Of a stretch of DNA of 64,000 bases, positions 1-12,493 are shown one piece after another. Every line of letters starts with the position of its first letter. Within the stretch, counting starts at the first letter, position 1. The translations under genes and the position numbers were made by a program. The notes under the pieces were generated by a model. The model was not told where the DNA came from. It did not search any database and worked only from the letters and a program-made list of their open reading frames with translations. Origin of the DNA: Neopestalotiopsis rosae (Eukaryota; Ascomycota; Sordariomycetes; Amphisphaeriales; Sporocadaceae); contig JALGAS010000005.1 in NCBI GenBank assembly GCA_023078685.1, positions 496,001-560,000 on the forward strand. The letters run 5' to 3'.

Positions 1-1077
1 CTGGCATCATTCCATGGAACGGACCCCTGGGAAGCGCTGGCATGAAGGCCGCCCCCGCCCTGGCCACGGGTAACTGCTTCATTCTCAAGCCGTCTGAGAA
101 GACGCCCTTTGGAGCCCTTGCGCTTGGAACGCTCATCAAGGAGGCTGGTTTCCCGCCAGGTGTATTTCAAGTTCTGTCGGGAGATGGCTCCACTGGTGCG
201 CTGCTCGCGAGTCACATGAGCATTCGCAAGGTCTCCTTTACTGGATCTACGACGACCGGTCGCAAGATTCAGGAGATGGCAGCCAAGAGCAACTTGAAGC
301 GTGTAACCCTCGAGCTCGGAGGAAAGAGCCCCGCCGTTGTTTTTGATGACTGCAATCTGGAGAACGCCATTACTTGGTGTGTCAACGCCATTTGTGCCAA
401 CACTGGCCAGGTCTGTTTCGCTGCCAGTCGCGTGTATGTGCAAGAAGGTATCTATGACAAGTTTGTCGAAGGATACAAGAAGGCCATGGAAGAGAGGGCA
501 AAGAAGGTGGGAGACCCAGATGAGGACAGCACCATGATGGGCCCGCTCGTGGACAAGCTCCAATTTGACCGTGTCACTGGCTTTATGGAACGCGGAAAGT
601 CCCAGGGTACCCTATTGACAGGTGGTGGACGTGTTGGCGAGACGGTGAGTCACTTTTCCTAGTCCTCAATCAAGATTTATGATGTATATACTGACTCATC
701 TAATTACGATTTAGGGCTTCTTTGTTCAACCCACTGTCTTTACAGATGTTCCTGCGGATGCCGAAATCTCGCGCAACGAGATTTTTGGTCCCGTGTCTGT
801 TCTGAACAGGTTCAAGACAGAGGAAGAAATCGTTGCCAAAGCCAACGATACCAACTTTGGTCTCATGGCAGGCGTCTTTACTCAGGACATCAACAAGGCG
901 ATGCGCGTAGCATCTGATATTGACAGTGGTATGGTTGGAATCAACTGCATCTCTCTTTGCTTCCTTTCAGCACCATTTGGTGGAAGTAAGGAGAGCGGAA
1001 CCGGGCGGGAGAATGCCATTAATGCGCTGAGAATGTTTACGGAACCAAAAACGGTCATGATCAACCTTACGTACTAG
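1..1077 (+). CDS. Aldehyde dehydrogenase, 5' end cut by the window
   Basis: NAD(P)-dependent aldehyde dehydrogenase (ALDH superfamily, class 1/2-like) that oxidises an aldehyde to a carboxylic acid; the substrate cannot be read from sequence. The frame is open from base 3, and by comparison with ~500-residue ALDHs about 150 N-terminal residues lie outside the window. Exons 1..644 and 715..1077, intron 645..714, stop TAG at 1075. Visible landmarks: IIPWNGPL at the left edge, the general-base Glu in LELGGKSP (codon at 312), the catalytic Cys in GQVCFAASR (codon at 414), then GFFVQPTVF, NEIFGPV and the terminal PFGGSKESGTGRE. It converges with the SDR gene 204 bp away. With that SDR and the following ligase and monooxygenase it may form one oxidative pathway (inference). 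Family is certain; pathway is not. Confidence 0.93.
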
Positions 1078-1281
1078 TTAAGTAGTTCTCGGCATAGTTT
1101 CTTGTTCTCGGCCTAATACGGGAATTTGAATGGAACATCTATTTCCTGTGTATCTTTGAGTTGTTCACCAGAAAAAGTGCTCTGCTCAACTATATTTGAA
1201 AGGCTGTACCGCTAATTTAGAAGATGCAAACATATATACAATAGCATACATTATGCCGAAAAGTCACTTCAGGGCAAAGTT

Positions 1282-2320
1282 TTACAACCTAGAGAGTCTA
1301 CCAGCTGTTAATCTAGCTCCGCCATCCACCGCAACATTGACGCCGTTGCTGGAGGTTTGTCAGCTGATGAGTCTAGGAAACATTGAAAAATCGTCGCGTG
1401 AACTTACACATATTTTCCAGCAGGTGAGCACAGAAAAGTTGCGACACCGCCAATATCCTCTGGCTCTCCCAATCTTCCTAGGGGGTTGTCGTGGCTAAGA
1501 CTTTCCTCCCCTCCAAGATTGCTGATCAGGCCCTGCGCAAGCTTGCTAGGGAAAAAGCCTGGAGCGATGGAGTTGGATGTAATGTTGCGCGGCCCTAGTT
1601 CGACGGCCAGGTTCCTCGCCAGGTGCTTGTGTTCGAATGTCAGTCGATAGAGAAATTCTCATTCTGGCAAAAATGTACTCACGTCGGCTGCTGCTTTAGA
1701 TGCAGCGTACATGATTGTGCCATTCTCCCCAACATGGGGAACATTGGTACCAGCAGTCGAGCTGATGATGAGCAACCTCGACGGATCTTGTTTGGTGCCT
1801 GCCTGGGACAACAAGGGAAGAAATCTGTTTGTTGTTCTTGTTAGTAGCAAGATCTTTCGGCCTCAATGGGACATTTATGGGAAAGGTTTTCATACTGCTG
1901 CGTCAACTCGAATATTCCCCGAACATTGAGATCTAGAATCTTGGTCGAACTGCTTGGGGGCGCATCCTCGAATCGCGAACCCCAAGCCGCCCCCGCGTTG
2001 CACACGAGTATGTCCAATCCGCGGCCTCCCAACACTTTCTTGACTTCTCCGGCAAACCGGACAATGTCCTGCGAGTCACCAACATTTGCTGCTAGCCCCG
2101 TGGCCTTGCCGCGAATGCCTGATAGTGCGTTGAGCTTTTCAGTCGCCTGTGCAATGCCTCGCGGCCCGTCAAGTTTCCGAGCCGTGATGATGACGTGCGA
2201 ACAGCCAGAGAGCAAGAAGGCGGTTGCAATGTGCAGACCCAGTCCTCTAGAGCCGCCAGTGACCACCGCCGTCTTGCCCTCAAGTGAGAATATCGAGTCA
2301 AAGTGGCGCAATTCAGACAT
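1282..2320 (-). CDS. Short-chain dehydrogenase/reductase (SDR), four exons
   Basis: NAD(P)(H)-dependent classical SDR of 283 residues, interconverting an alcohol and a ketone. Exons on the minus strand: 2320..1896, 1824..1683, 1625..1408 and 1348..1282; introns 1825..1895, 1626..1682 and 1349..1407 have GT...AG ends and the joined frame closes. Motifs: cofactor site TGGSRGLG at residues 21-28, NAG at 108-110, catalytic Ser about 163/164, and YxxxK at Tyr181/Lys185 (YAASK). It ends with VNVAVDGGARLT, as in fungal relatives of 3-oxoacyl-ACP reductase. I chose the ATG at 2320 (MSELRHF); an in-frame upstream ATG at 2362 would add 14 residues. It diverges from the ligase gene at 3031, and the 710 bp between them probably holds both promoters. 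Substrate unknown. Confidence 0.9.
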
Positions 2321-3030
2321 GATGGCTTGTTGTAACTTTTCGTTTAATTTGACCGGGATCAATCAGACAATCATATAACCTAGTTTATTGAACTTTTTTG
2401 GGCTTTTTATTACATGTCGAGCAGAGGGTAGATGAGCTAACCAAGAATAAATGCTTACTGCCAATGTTGACTCCCTTAACGGGCGACAGAGTTCACCTTA
2501 GGTAGCCAATAGGAATGATGAACGTGACGAGTACCTCGAGAGCATATCCCATGTAGAGACGCTCAGTCAGTGCTGCACTTCTTGCCGTGGGATTTCGGTA
2601 GAGAGAACAGCTATAGCTCCATACAATGGCGGGGTGCTGGGGTACAGGCGGTGCAGTATAGGCCCAAAAACCTGGGGTCGAGTTGGGGAAATAAGATTGC
2701 GGTTCTACTTACCCCGCTGTCCCACAGAGCCCAACAGCGACATCAACCATGTAAGGGGTGCCGGGGAGGGAGATGGGTACCGTATTACCGAAAATAGACT
2801 GCCACAAAAAGCCGAATAGCAGATGGATCGTGGGGTTTAAACTCGGGTGGTGCTTACGAGTACTCGGTATGGTTGTTGATGCTGACACACAGAAAGTTTG
2901 ATACAACTGGAAGAATTATTGTCTTCATATCTTTGGGAAAAAGACCAAGGGCTCATTTCGCGACGAACTAAAGTCCTGTAAACTCACCCGGATAGAGTCG
3001 TAATTAATTTTCTAGATTGACACTGCCATC
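2321..3030. promoter_or_regulatory. Divergent spacer, SDR / acyl-CoA ligase
   Basis: 710 bp between the start codons of two divergent enzyme genes, so it should contain both promoters. I see no credible coding exon and no binding site that I can name. Shared control of the two genes is an inference from layout only. Confidence 0.4.
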
Positions 3031-4910
3031 ATGATCTTCTCATCGCCTTTCCCGTCTCTGCACATTCCGCAGAGCAATATGCTAACCTATCTATTCCCGC
3101 CGTCCGAGCCCGTATCCGACGAACCCCTGTGGCACGATGCAAAGGACGACAAGCACAACCTCTCAGCACGAGCAGCACTACAATGGGTCAAGAGATTGTC
3201 GCTGGGGTTGGAGAGACTGGGTGTGAAGAGGGGAGAGGTGGTCATGATATACACCCCAAATCACATCTTTGTTCCAGTGGCATACCTCGGCATTGTCGCC
3301 GCAGGTTGCATCTTCAGCGGTGCCAACCCGGCCTATACTGTACCTGGTATGTATACAATCTCACGCTGTTCTCACCAAGTCGGGTCTCTCGGGCATATAC
3401 TTACTTAATGATTGTCCAGAGGTTGCACATCAGATTGTAAACACGGGCGCAAAGGTCATACTCGTGCATCCCAACCATGTCGAGACAGCAACAGCTGCAG
3501 CCGAAAAGGCAAACTTTCCACGCTCTCGTATCTTTCAATTCTCTGACTTTGCGAATTCCACTTACAATGGAATTCCTGACTGGCGGTCCTTCATTGCCGA
3601 CGAGTCGGATGGCGACGCCTATCAGTGGCCAGAGATGAGCCCGTCAGAGTCTCAGTCGGCCGTGGCTACAGTCAACTACAGTTCTGGTACTACTGGTATG
3701 CCCAAGGGCGTCTGTGTCTCTCATGCAAATCTCATCGCCAATGCCGAGCAGACTATCTTCATGAGATATGCCAAAAAGCCTTACTCGTTTGAGAAGAGAC
3801 CCCAGGAGCGGTGGATTGGCTTCTTACCACTGTACCATGCTTATGGACAGCTCTACACCATGCTCATTTGTGTGAAGCTGCGAATTCCCATGTACATCAT
3901 GACTGAATTCCGCTACGAGGACTTCTTGTTCAACATTGGGCGGTATCGCATCACCAGCTTACAGGTTGCGCCGCCCATCCTCGTCATGCTGTCAAAGCGG
4001 CCTGAAACAGCCCGCTACGACCTCAGCAGCTTGAAAGACTGCATGTGTGGTGCTGCTCCGCTATCGAAAGAGCTGCAAAACGATTGTCAGCGCAGGTTCC
4101 GTATGCAGATCAACCAGGGCTGGGGCATGACTGAGGTAACGTGCGGTGCTCTCCATGTGCCCGGCGGCATCTCGGACGACTCGGGCAGCGTTGGTTGTCT
4201 GGATCCAAACTGCGAGGCGAAACTCATCGACGATGAAGGCAAAGAGGTCGGCGTCGGTCAGCCTGGGGAACTGCTCGTGAGAGGCCCAAACATCATGTTG
4301 CGCTATTGGAAGAATGAGGCCGCCACCAAAGAATCGATAGATGCGGATGGATGGCTCAAGACCGGCGATGTTGCCGTATGCAACCAGGATGGCTTCTTTT
4401 GGATTGTAGATAGAAAGAAGGTAAGAGCCAATACCCCGCATGACCGACTTTTGGAGATGATGTGATTTGTATCTCATATACTAACCCAATCACAGGAACT
4501 CATCAAGGTCAACGCATTGCAGGTCGCTCCAGCTGAGCTAGAAGGTGTGCTTCTTGAGAACGAGCACATTGCCGATGCCGCAGCTGTGGGAATTATCCTG
4601 TAAGTACCGATAACCCTCACCTTTTACAAACCAAGTTTGTAAACTAAACCAAGATAATCTTAGGCACGGAGAGGAACGTCCAAGGGCCTATGTAGCGATA
4701 CACGCCACATCAAAGGGTAAAGTCGCACCAGCGGACATCCAGGAATGGATTAAGCCGAGGGTGGCAAAGCACAAATTCCTGACAGGAGGTGTCGTCTTTG
4801 TAGATGAGGTACCGAAACTTGCTAGCGGAAAGATTCAGAGAAAGGTGATGCGCGAATGGGCCAAGAGGGATGCTGCAGAACTTGAAAAGGCTAGTCAACC
4901 CAGACTATAA
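3031..4910 (+). CDS. 4-coumarate-CoA ligase-like acyl-CoA synthetase
   Basis: Adenylate-forming (ANL superfamily) enzyme of 555 residues that activates a carboxylic acid as acyl-AMP and transfers it to CoA. Exons 3031..3346, 3420..4420, 4496..4599 and 4664..4910; introns 3347..3419, 4421..4495 and 4600..4663. Motifs: P-loop YSSGTTGMPKG about residues 192-202, FLPLYHAYG, GWGMTE, TGDVAV, the hinge IVDRKKELIKV (split by intron 2) and the C-terminal catalytic Lys in ASGKIQRK. The protein ends SQPRL, which resembles only weakly a peroxisomal PTS1 tripeptide (typically SKL-like). Length is normal for the fungal 4CL-like group, many of which act on fatty or aryl acids rather than plant phenylpropanoids. 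Neighbouring ALDH, SDR and Baeyer-Villiger genes could supply the acid. True substrate unknown. Confidence 0.92.
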
Positions 4911-6304
4911 TGCCAGGACAGCCCCGGCCCCGGATTGGACGGATTGGACAGGCTGCTGAGCTATTCATCTAGAACTTTGTGCAATGTAGAGAAGAGCAGA
5001 TATGGATGCAGGGTACATAAATCTCCCAAATGGAATGGCAATAAATAGCGAGAGAATGGCAAGGAGTTCATGAGTTACACGAAATGCAATCCTACCTACC
5101 CTGGTGTCATGGCCACGCAAAGTCACCTGCAGCATATTCGAGCCTTACGGCATGTTCCAGAGACCGTTGATATAGAGGGTGATCTGGTGCACATTTTCGA
5201 GCGGCATGAAGTAGAGTTGAAACCTAGGACATTTTGAACCCGATGAACGGTGCGATGAAGTCAGTATTGCGCTATGAGAATGGACGAGACTAAGACAAAC
5301 CCTACACACGTCCGGCTTGTATCCCTTGGGCCACGACTCTCAAGACCTCGGTCCCGTTTCGCCCTGTTGATAAAGCTAAATCAAAGCGTTGCAAGTTCAA
5401 ATTCGAAGTTGTAGGTCAGCCGTTGCAAAAGCCCATGTAAATTGCCCATTCTCCATACCAAGGATCTGGGTGTCGTTTCCCGGCCAAAACTACACCCCAA
5501 CCTTGCAGCCATGCCGAAGCGCTACAGAGTCTCATATCCTATTTCCCCGCATGGAACCCCTTGGCAGCTGTCCTTCAATGGCTGTGCATACACTTTGTTC
5601 ATGTTCAGTGACGTGAGTTCCAATTTATTCCGCTACACTATAGCCTATAATGTTGTAGTTGCATACTCTAGTGCATGGTATCCCACGGGTCGCCTGCGAT
5701 GGTATTGGTCGAACGCTAGTACGGACTCCTGCTAGACTCCGGCCACACATCATGGTAGTTCAAAGACAAAGGACCTTGGCGTTTGGGCTACAGTTAAATT
5801 CCATACAAGGTGACTTACATGAGTAATAGGATGGGCTTGTACCTCGACTTCCTGATTCATGTGAGCTCGCATCCCGAATCAGGTGCCTCGACACCATCTT
5901 CCCAATATGAATCGATGCTCTCTCGGTTAACCTTCCCCTACTCTAGGCAAAAATTCATAGCTTTGTGAGTTCTGCACGCTGCCATCATGGACCCCGGCAG
6001 CTCTAGAGAAGCAGGTGCGTCTGACCGCTATTGGCCCGATCATGGAACTACGTTCCCTTCTGAACAGCACTTCCGTTCTAGGGGCCGATTTCCTGGGGAT
6101 GGGTCGGTCCTTCAAGGGCAGTATGCTGCCTCTCCGGGTATTGGTTTGGAGTGCTACATATATCCCAGTGATCAATGACCTGCCCTATAAGCGGCTGATC
6201 GTATTTGTGTGACTTTGCTCGGTATTCGCTCCACTGTATTTCATGAATTGAACGCTCTATTTGAAGGCCTCTTACTGTTCTTGTTGTTTCAAAGTCTACA
6301 AAAC
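4911..6304. other. 1.4 kb spacer, no gene seen
   Basis: Between the ligase stop and the monooxygenase start. Short ORFs here lack family motifs and splice partners, so I call none real. The right part must carry the promoter of the monooxygenase gene. Confidence 0.45.
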
Positions 6305-8157
6305 ATGGCAGACCTCCTATTACCATCGGTGACTGGACCCCAGGAACGGGATGCTGCCCGCCGACTCGAGGCGCCAATCCATTCCGAAAGACATGTCCGC
6401 ATCATTTGTGTCGGCGCTGGCGCGTCGGGCCTCTTGATGGCATATAAGCTGCAAAAGCACTTCAACAATTTTAGCCTCACGGTCTACGAGAAGAACCCTG
6501 CCATTGCAGGAACGTGGTTTGAAAACAGGTATCCCGGGTAAGTTACATTAGGAAACCGCACACGCTCGAGTATACCCAAGGCTGACTCTCGATACATGGC
6601 AGATGTGCTTGCGATGTCCCTTCTCACAATTACACGTGGAGTTTCGAGCCCAAGCTAGACTGGTCTGCAGTCTACCCCGGTGCCAGGGAGATATACGATT
6701 ACCATGAAAGTTTTGCTCGCAAATACGGCTTGTTCCAGTACGTCCGACTCAATCACCAGGTAGTTGGCGCCTACTGGGACAACCAGAGCGGCGGCTACAA
6801 TGTCAAGATCAAGGACAGTATCAATGGGACCGTCGTGGACGATCATTGCGATATACTAATCAACGCTGGTGGTATCTTGAACAATTGGAAATGGCCTGCC
6901 ATTCCCGGAATCGACAAGTATAAAGGAACACTTTTGCATACGGCTCGATGGGACGAGTCGATCAATCTGGAAGGGAAACACGTCGGTCTGATTGGAAACG
7001 GGTCGTCGGGTATCCAGGTTCTCCCTGCCATTCGAGACAAGTGCAGAAAAGTCACAACCTTCATTCGTGAGCCCACATGGGTGTCGCCGGTGCAAGGCCT
7101 GGAGCAGCATGTCTACTCCAACGAGGAACGACAGGCCTTTGCCACAAAGCCAGGAGCTCTGACAGACTATCGAAAGGAAGTCGAGACTGGTCTCAATGGC
7201 CAGTTTGGCATCTTTTTGAAGAACAATCAGGTGAACCTCGAGACACACGAGTACATGTTGGGACAAATGAAAGAAAAGTTGGGCGACGCTTACCTCGAGT
7301 CCAAGCTGATCCCGGACTGGAGTGTCGGGTGTCGGCGGTTGACACCTGGGGTGAACTACCTCGAGTCGCTCACCAAGGAGAATGTGCAAGTGGTCTATGG
7401 CGAGATCAACGAGGTCACGGAGCGCGGCTGTCTGTGTGATGACGGCAAGGAGTACCCCGTCGACGTGCTCATCTGCGCAACTGGTTTTGACACATCTTTC
7501 AAACCTCGATTCCCCGTCGTCTCTGATAAGGGCGAAAACCTTCAGGACAAGTGGGCAGCTGATCCCCAGTCCTACTTTGGCGTGGCTGCTGCGGGATTTC
7601 CCAACTATCTCTTCTTCCTCGGCCCAAATTGTCCAATTGGCAACGGGCCCGTCCTGTCGGCGATTGAGACCCAGGCAGACTGGATGTGTCGGCTCATTGA
7701 CCGCTACCAGACCAACAACATCAAGACCTTTTCGCCCAAGGAGGAGGCGGTGCAAGATTTTATCGACTTCAAGGACCACTTCATGAAGAGGACTGTGTGG
7801 CAAGACCCGTGCCGATCCTGGTACAAGCCGCGCCCCGATGGGCCAATCACGGCGCTGTGGCCGGGCTCAACGCTTCACTATATTGAATGCATGAAGGACC
7901 TGCGCATGGATGATTTTGATGTCACTTACACCGGCAATCGGTTCGCCTGGCTGGGCAATGGTTACTCCCAAACTGAGCTGGACGACACGGCCGATTGGGC
8001 CTATTACATCAGAGACCACGATGATGATGGTCCATTGTCGACGGCCGGTCGAAGAAAGCTTCTATCCAAGAGCGGTACGATACAAGGCAGGTCAATGGTC
8101 AACTTTTCCGGCAAGACGGAGGAAGAGGCTCCCAAAGCGAGGGAAACCAGATTGTAA
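6305..8157 (+). CDS. Baeyer-Villiger-type flavin monooxygenase
   Basis: FAD- and NADPH-dependent monooxygenase of 595 residues, class B/BVMO type, expected to insert oxygen next to a ketone carbonyl to give an ester or lactone. Exons 6305..6537 and 6603..8157, intron 6538..6602. First Rossmann motif GAGASG at residues 37-42, the conserved GTWFENRYPG segment that spans the intron, BVMO fingerprint from Tyr184 (YxGxxxHTxxW; the usual first residue is Phe), second Rossmann motif GNGSSG, and ATGFDTSF. The start ATG at 6305 gives MADLLLP; the frame is open further upstream but without a better start. The C-terminus converges with the zinc-protein gene, 43 bp apart. An ester product could be hydrolysed and fed to the neighbouring ALDH or ligase (inference). 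Confidence 0.93.
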
Positions 8158-8200
8158 CGATAGATAAATAAAAAAACGAGATCCAGCCTTGAACTGGACA

Positions 8201-9127
8201 CTATTCCCTCCAACGAATTTGCCAATCCCCTTTCGCAAAGCTCGGCTCCACAACATTGCCATTACTTACAGCTTCACACTTCTTTCTCGCTACTGCCTTC
8301 TCGTCCCCTCCGCTTGTACCGTCCTGATCTCCCGCGAGGAAGCCAAAGACGACACCCCTGCGTGCCGCGCACTTGACCATTTCCTTTTCCTTGGCCCGCC
8401 GTTGACCCAGTCTGCGCTTCTTCAGCATCTCCTCGTTCTCTTCGATGCGCTCGGCCTTTCCTTTCTCGCCGCCTACGCTTCCATTGACCTCGGATACGTC
8501 CTGAGCAGGCCGAATTCGGGTACCGCTGCGTATAGATAAACGGGCTAGCACATCCCCGTCGATATAGGTATCTTCGTGCCCGAAATCACCGACTCTGTGC
8601 CCAAGACCAGACTCCATTAGATGATCCACGGGCGTGTCTGGGCGACGATGCTCATGATGCTCAATCTCAGGCTCGGGCGAGCCAGAGCGCGAGGAATGGG
8701 CGCCCTCTTCCTCGTCTTCGGCGCCGTCGTCCTTCTTACCAAAGACCAAGGCCTCAACCACCGAGCACCGGACGAGAATTCTCTGGTCTCCCTTCAACTT
8801 GAGGTTGCGGCCCTTGTTCTTCTTGGCTGCCTTGACGGGCCCGGCGTGCGCGTCCGCCGGCCCGCCCAGCTCGTCCGAGCCGTCCAGCAGCCGCACAAAG
8901 GCGCTCTCGATCTCGCGGTCCAGCTTGCCCGGTCTGTGGCTCCTGCACTTTGACGAGCAGTACTTGGCCTCGGTCTTGGCGGTGGCTGCCGCGTTGGTCT
9001 TGCGCTGCCCAATGACGCGGCCGCAGGAATGGCAGTAGGGCGTGTTCTCGCCGCCCGGTAGATCATAATATGGTGCCGGAGTGGGCTGGTTCTTGGAAGG
9101 ACGTGACCATGAGTCCATCCATGACAT
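8201..9127 (-). CDS. Conserved fungal zinc-binding protein of unknown function
   Basis: Single-exon gene of 308 residues. The N-terminus MSWMDSWSRPSK and a short treble-clef-like pair, C32-x2-C35 and C57-x3-C61, suggest one bound zinc. The rest is charged: an acidic stretch after about residue 130 (AEDEEEG), a His/Glu/Arg patch, and a basic region with KKRRLGQRRAKEKE that could be a nuclear localisation signal. I recognise the N-terminal pattern as widespread in filamentous ascomycetes but know no assigned role. The ATG at 9127 is preferred to an upstream in-frame extension to 9274, because the conserved block begins right at MSWMD. It runs tail-to-tail with the monooxygenase. Confidence 0.8.
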   Translation of the reverse strand: MSWMDSWSRPSKNQPTPAPYYDLPGGENTPYCHSCGRVIGQRKTNAAATAKTEAKYCSSKCRSHRPGKLDREIESAFVRLLDGSDELGGPADAHAGPVKAAKKNKGRNLKLKGDQRILVRCSVVEALVFGKKDDGAEDEEEGAHSSRSGSPEPEIEHHEHRRPDTPVDHLMESGLGHRVGDFGHEDTYIDGDVLARLSIRSGTRIRPAQDVSEVNGSVGGEKGKAERIEENEEMLKKRRLGQRRAKEKEMVKCAARRGVVFGFLAGDQDGTSGGDEKAVARKKCEAVSNGNVVEPSFAKGDWQIRWRE

Positions 9128-9822
9128 CTTGACGGCTTGTCTCGAATGAGAGTGGTTGTATCTGCTATGAATTGATGCTGAGCTGAAGATGACAAGAGAA
9201 TCTCGCGATCTGCCTGCCCGAGTAATGCGCAGCTTTACTTGAGTCAGTTTCTTAAAGCACAGCCTCTGAAGCATAGGACATAAGCTGTTTTGTTCTTGTT
9301 GAAATGTGCTGTATAAGAAGTTTGTTTTGTTCGATTTAGGTCACGGGCTGCAAGTGTCGACTTATAGACTGGCCCGCGTGGTTACATGATGTCATAGCTG
9401 CCGAGCGTAAACAATAGACTGCCGCTTACACAAAATACCCCGGAAAGAGCAGAAATATCGAGTCTTGAGTGCGTCGAAGGAAACAAGTAGATCTAGTCAC
9501 TCCAAGCTCAAATGTGATACTCTCGTTCTTGTATACGAACACTATTTGAATGTGATGCCGGTTGCAGTATCCCATTTTCATCTTGATTGGGTATTTGTAT
9601 CGGCGCAATGATTACCCCGTAGTAGCTGAAACTTACAACAAAGACAATGTAACTCCTTACGAATACGTTTGCAGTAGTATCGTGTAAATCTAGAGTGTGT
9701 CGACATACCTCAAGGTTCTAAAATTGAAAGCAGATTGGGGCTATTGAGGCTACTGAGGCTACTGAGGCTGTTGAGTGTAGAATTGATAAATTTCATTATC
9801 TAGAAACGTGATCATTTTCTCA
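9128..9822. other. Spacer upstream of the zinc-binding protein
   Basis: 695 bp between the zinc-protein start and the VPS53 stop, so it holds the promoter of the former and the 3' UTR of the latter. No gene is supported. Near 9738-9775 is a small imperfect 9 bp tandem repeat (three to four copies resembling GAGGCTACT). Confidence 0.4.
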
Positions 9823-12493
9823 TTACCTCCCCGATTCATCGCTCTTGCCAAATCTGGCGCCTAGGCCTCCAATATCTCTTCGGAAGAATTTTCCAAAATT
9901 CTTCAGATTTTCATTCATGGTTGTCGCAGCCTGTTGCCCGGCCGCGCTCTGTTGGCCGGGTGTGCCTATTCTCTCGACACCATCCCTAGCCGCACTCAGC
10001 AACTTCTCTCCCAGGCTTGCTGCATCAAATCTAGTAGCGCCTGGTGCGCCCATCAATGCGGAACCTGAATTGATACTTGCAACAGTATTGCCGGCAGCGG
10101 ATGCATTCATGAGCGGGGTAAGTAACGGGCTCTGTGCCACCAGCTTCTCGTTGGTAGACCCTTCGCGATGAATTTGAAACAATTCGAGAAGGTGTGACTG
10201 ATCCATCTTCCGTACTCCCTTCAAGTCGAGGATTTTCTTGAAATTGGTGTCTGACTTGTCACCGATATGGATGAGATATGCCTGCACTAGACCTTCCGGC
10301 GGTGAGGGTCGAACTTGGAGGGTCTTCAATAGGGGATCGATTCGGGTCATTGTGTTATTCACCCTTTTTACAAACCCGGCTGCCGGTACGTGAGGTGTCG
10401 ATGAGGAGTTGTGGAAGGAGAGGAGGTTCTCAAATGCCTTGGTGAGAACATACTTGTCCAACAACATCTGCAGAAGTTAGCATCATATTGGTTGAATACC
10501 TATCACGAGGGAGGGAAGGTGCTGGACGTACCTGTTCGGCGCCAACCTCAGACACTGGCCGGCATTGGACAATGTTTCCAATATATGTACTTGCAAGGTG
10601 CTCGACAAGATTGTCTGCAAAGGCGCGGGCGTATTGCTGCTTCGCCAAGACGTGCAATATCTCTTCAGCCTTTGCATTGATATGCTGTAAAAGCTCACCA
10701 ACGTACGAGCTCTGATCTCCGACACTTTCCATCTTACTCCAGTTTGTGTTTTTCATTTCACGCCACGCACCCTCACAATCAGCTTCCACCCGGTTGACCA
10801 GCGTCATGACTGCCGCGCTAGCCACCCCGAGAAATGCGTCTGCCTGAGAGGAGAGGTCGACCTTGGTGCCTAGCTCAGGGTCTATTCGCTTCTTGATACT
10901 ATCCTCGAGCTGACCCGTGTTGGTATGCCAAAAGTCTGCCGTGTTAATCACCAAAATAATATCCTCAAGAGACGCCGCAGTTGGACCACTTCTTTGCAGA
11001 ATTGCCAACAGTACCTGCTGCGCGTACTCATCCAGATATTTCGAAAATGTCCTGGTCAAATCCAGCAGCCGTTCCCCCGTTGACAATTTGGCGCATTGTG
11101 ATAACGTGACCTTGTAGAAATGGAAGAGCTCTATTGCAGAGCCAATGACGGCTTGCGGGGAGAATTCCTCATCCGGCGGTATGAGCGGCTGTGCCTTGTA
11201 TCTTGGTATCATGGCAGCCAGCGCTTTGTCCTGCGATTCCACCCAGAGGCTGAGATATGGCTCAAAGGCGACTGATATTGAGCCGTTAAAGTTTGATGTT
11301 CTCTCGTCGGCCGAGCTGAGGGTGTCGATACTCGCTCTTGGCTTGTCGGCAAACTTCCTTTCAAGACTCTGTTCGAAATCCATGGTCTCCTGGAGACAGC
11401 TGAGGAGAAGGTTGACATCAATCTTGGCTCCGTCCACGCGGCGCATGCTTCGCTCCAAAATGCCCTTGAAGTCGTCTCTAGTACCGTCGCAAAAGGCCGT
11501 GGCCAGCATCTCACCAACCATCCAATGTGGTGGGAAGATGGCGGCGTGTTCTTCTTCGTAGCCCTTCATCATCCTCTTGAACCAGGCGTACCTCCGGCCA
11601 ATGTTATCCAGGCTTCCGGCCTCGTCGTTGCCTCTGAATACTTGACGGTACTCTCTGAGCTCCGTGTTGACATACCATGACACCAGACGTGATCTAGCAT
11701 TGTCGCCCAGCGCATCCATTACACCACATGCCTCGATCAAGGTCGCACGTTTTGCCCCAACTTCGTCCTTTGCAAATGCCATCTCAAAATCTTCGCAGAC
11801 TTGTTCCAGGAGCTCGCGTTGCAACTCGCTGACACCCCTGCTGAGAGTGGCTATTTGCTCTATGCTCCTATAGCTGTTGAAGTGGCGCATGAGCTGGAGC
11901 ACAGCAGCCAGCAAGCTTGCGCACTCGCGATATTGACGTGTCTTGGCCAGGCCTCGCAGCTGCTCATAGGCTGTAGTAAGCATCTGCAGGCGCTTGAGGG
12001 CGGTCATGGACAGGGTGAGGTTCCGCTTGGTGCCATCGAGGCGCTTGATATCGGCCGTCATGTTGGTGATGTTTTGCTCGGTCTGGATGGCGCGGCTGCG
12101 CACTGTCTCGATCTTCTTGAAGAGGCCGGCGAGCTCAGCCTGGGCAGACTGCATGCGCTCAAGACTACTGTCGGGTCCATAGGCCTGGGCCTGCTCGAGG
12201 GCAGAGACCTGTCGGGAGAGGTCATCTTGATGGGCGCGCAGAGTGCTGGATACTCTGGAGACAGAGTGGACGGTGGAGGGATGAGAGAAGATTTGGTTTA
12301 GATGCGCAATCGGGTCGTAGTCGGCTAGTTTTGTACAAGGAGACAGGAATATGTTAGCTGCAGTGCTTGAGGCTCTTTTCATTCATTAATCCGTCCATCC
12401 AACTATCCATCCCTATTGCAGATGGGCAGTGGTAACCCTGAACAGGAGCTTACCTGCGTCCAGCGCCAGCGGCTCGGCGGCGCTTCCATTCAT
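9823..12493 (-). CDS. VPS53: Vps53, subunit of the GARP tethering complex
   Basis: Vps53 works with Vps51, Vps52 and Vps54 in the GARP complex, which tethers endosome-derived vesicles at the trans-Golgi network. Predicted 825 residues. Exons on the minus strand: 12493..12454, 12324..10532 and 10467..9823; introns 12325..12453 and 10468..10531, both in frame. Landmarks: the N-terminal DYDPIAHLNQIFSHPST block, a long helical/coiled-coil region (about residues 30-170), and the Vps53_N signature around WYVNTELREYRQVFRG and RRYAWFKRMMKGYEEE. The last exon begins MLLDKYVLTKAFENLL. The first exon has only 13 codons plus one base, so annotators may miss it and start at a false internal Met. Length matches fungal orthologues. 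A housekeeping gene, not linked in function to its neighbours. Confidence 0.93.

Noticed and set aside
4911..6304. A gene starting MDPGSSREAG near 5987
   Set aside because: Short, no motif, no downstream exon that continues it in frame.
6856..7803. 315-residue minus-strand ORF
   Set aside because: Antisense to the Baeyer-Villiger monooxygenase coding exon; no family motif, open only because of the codon bias of the true gene.
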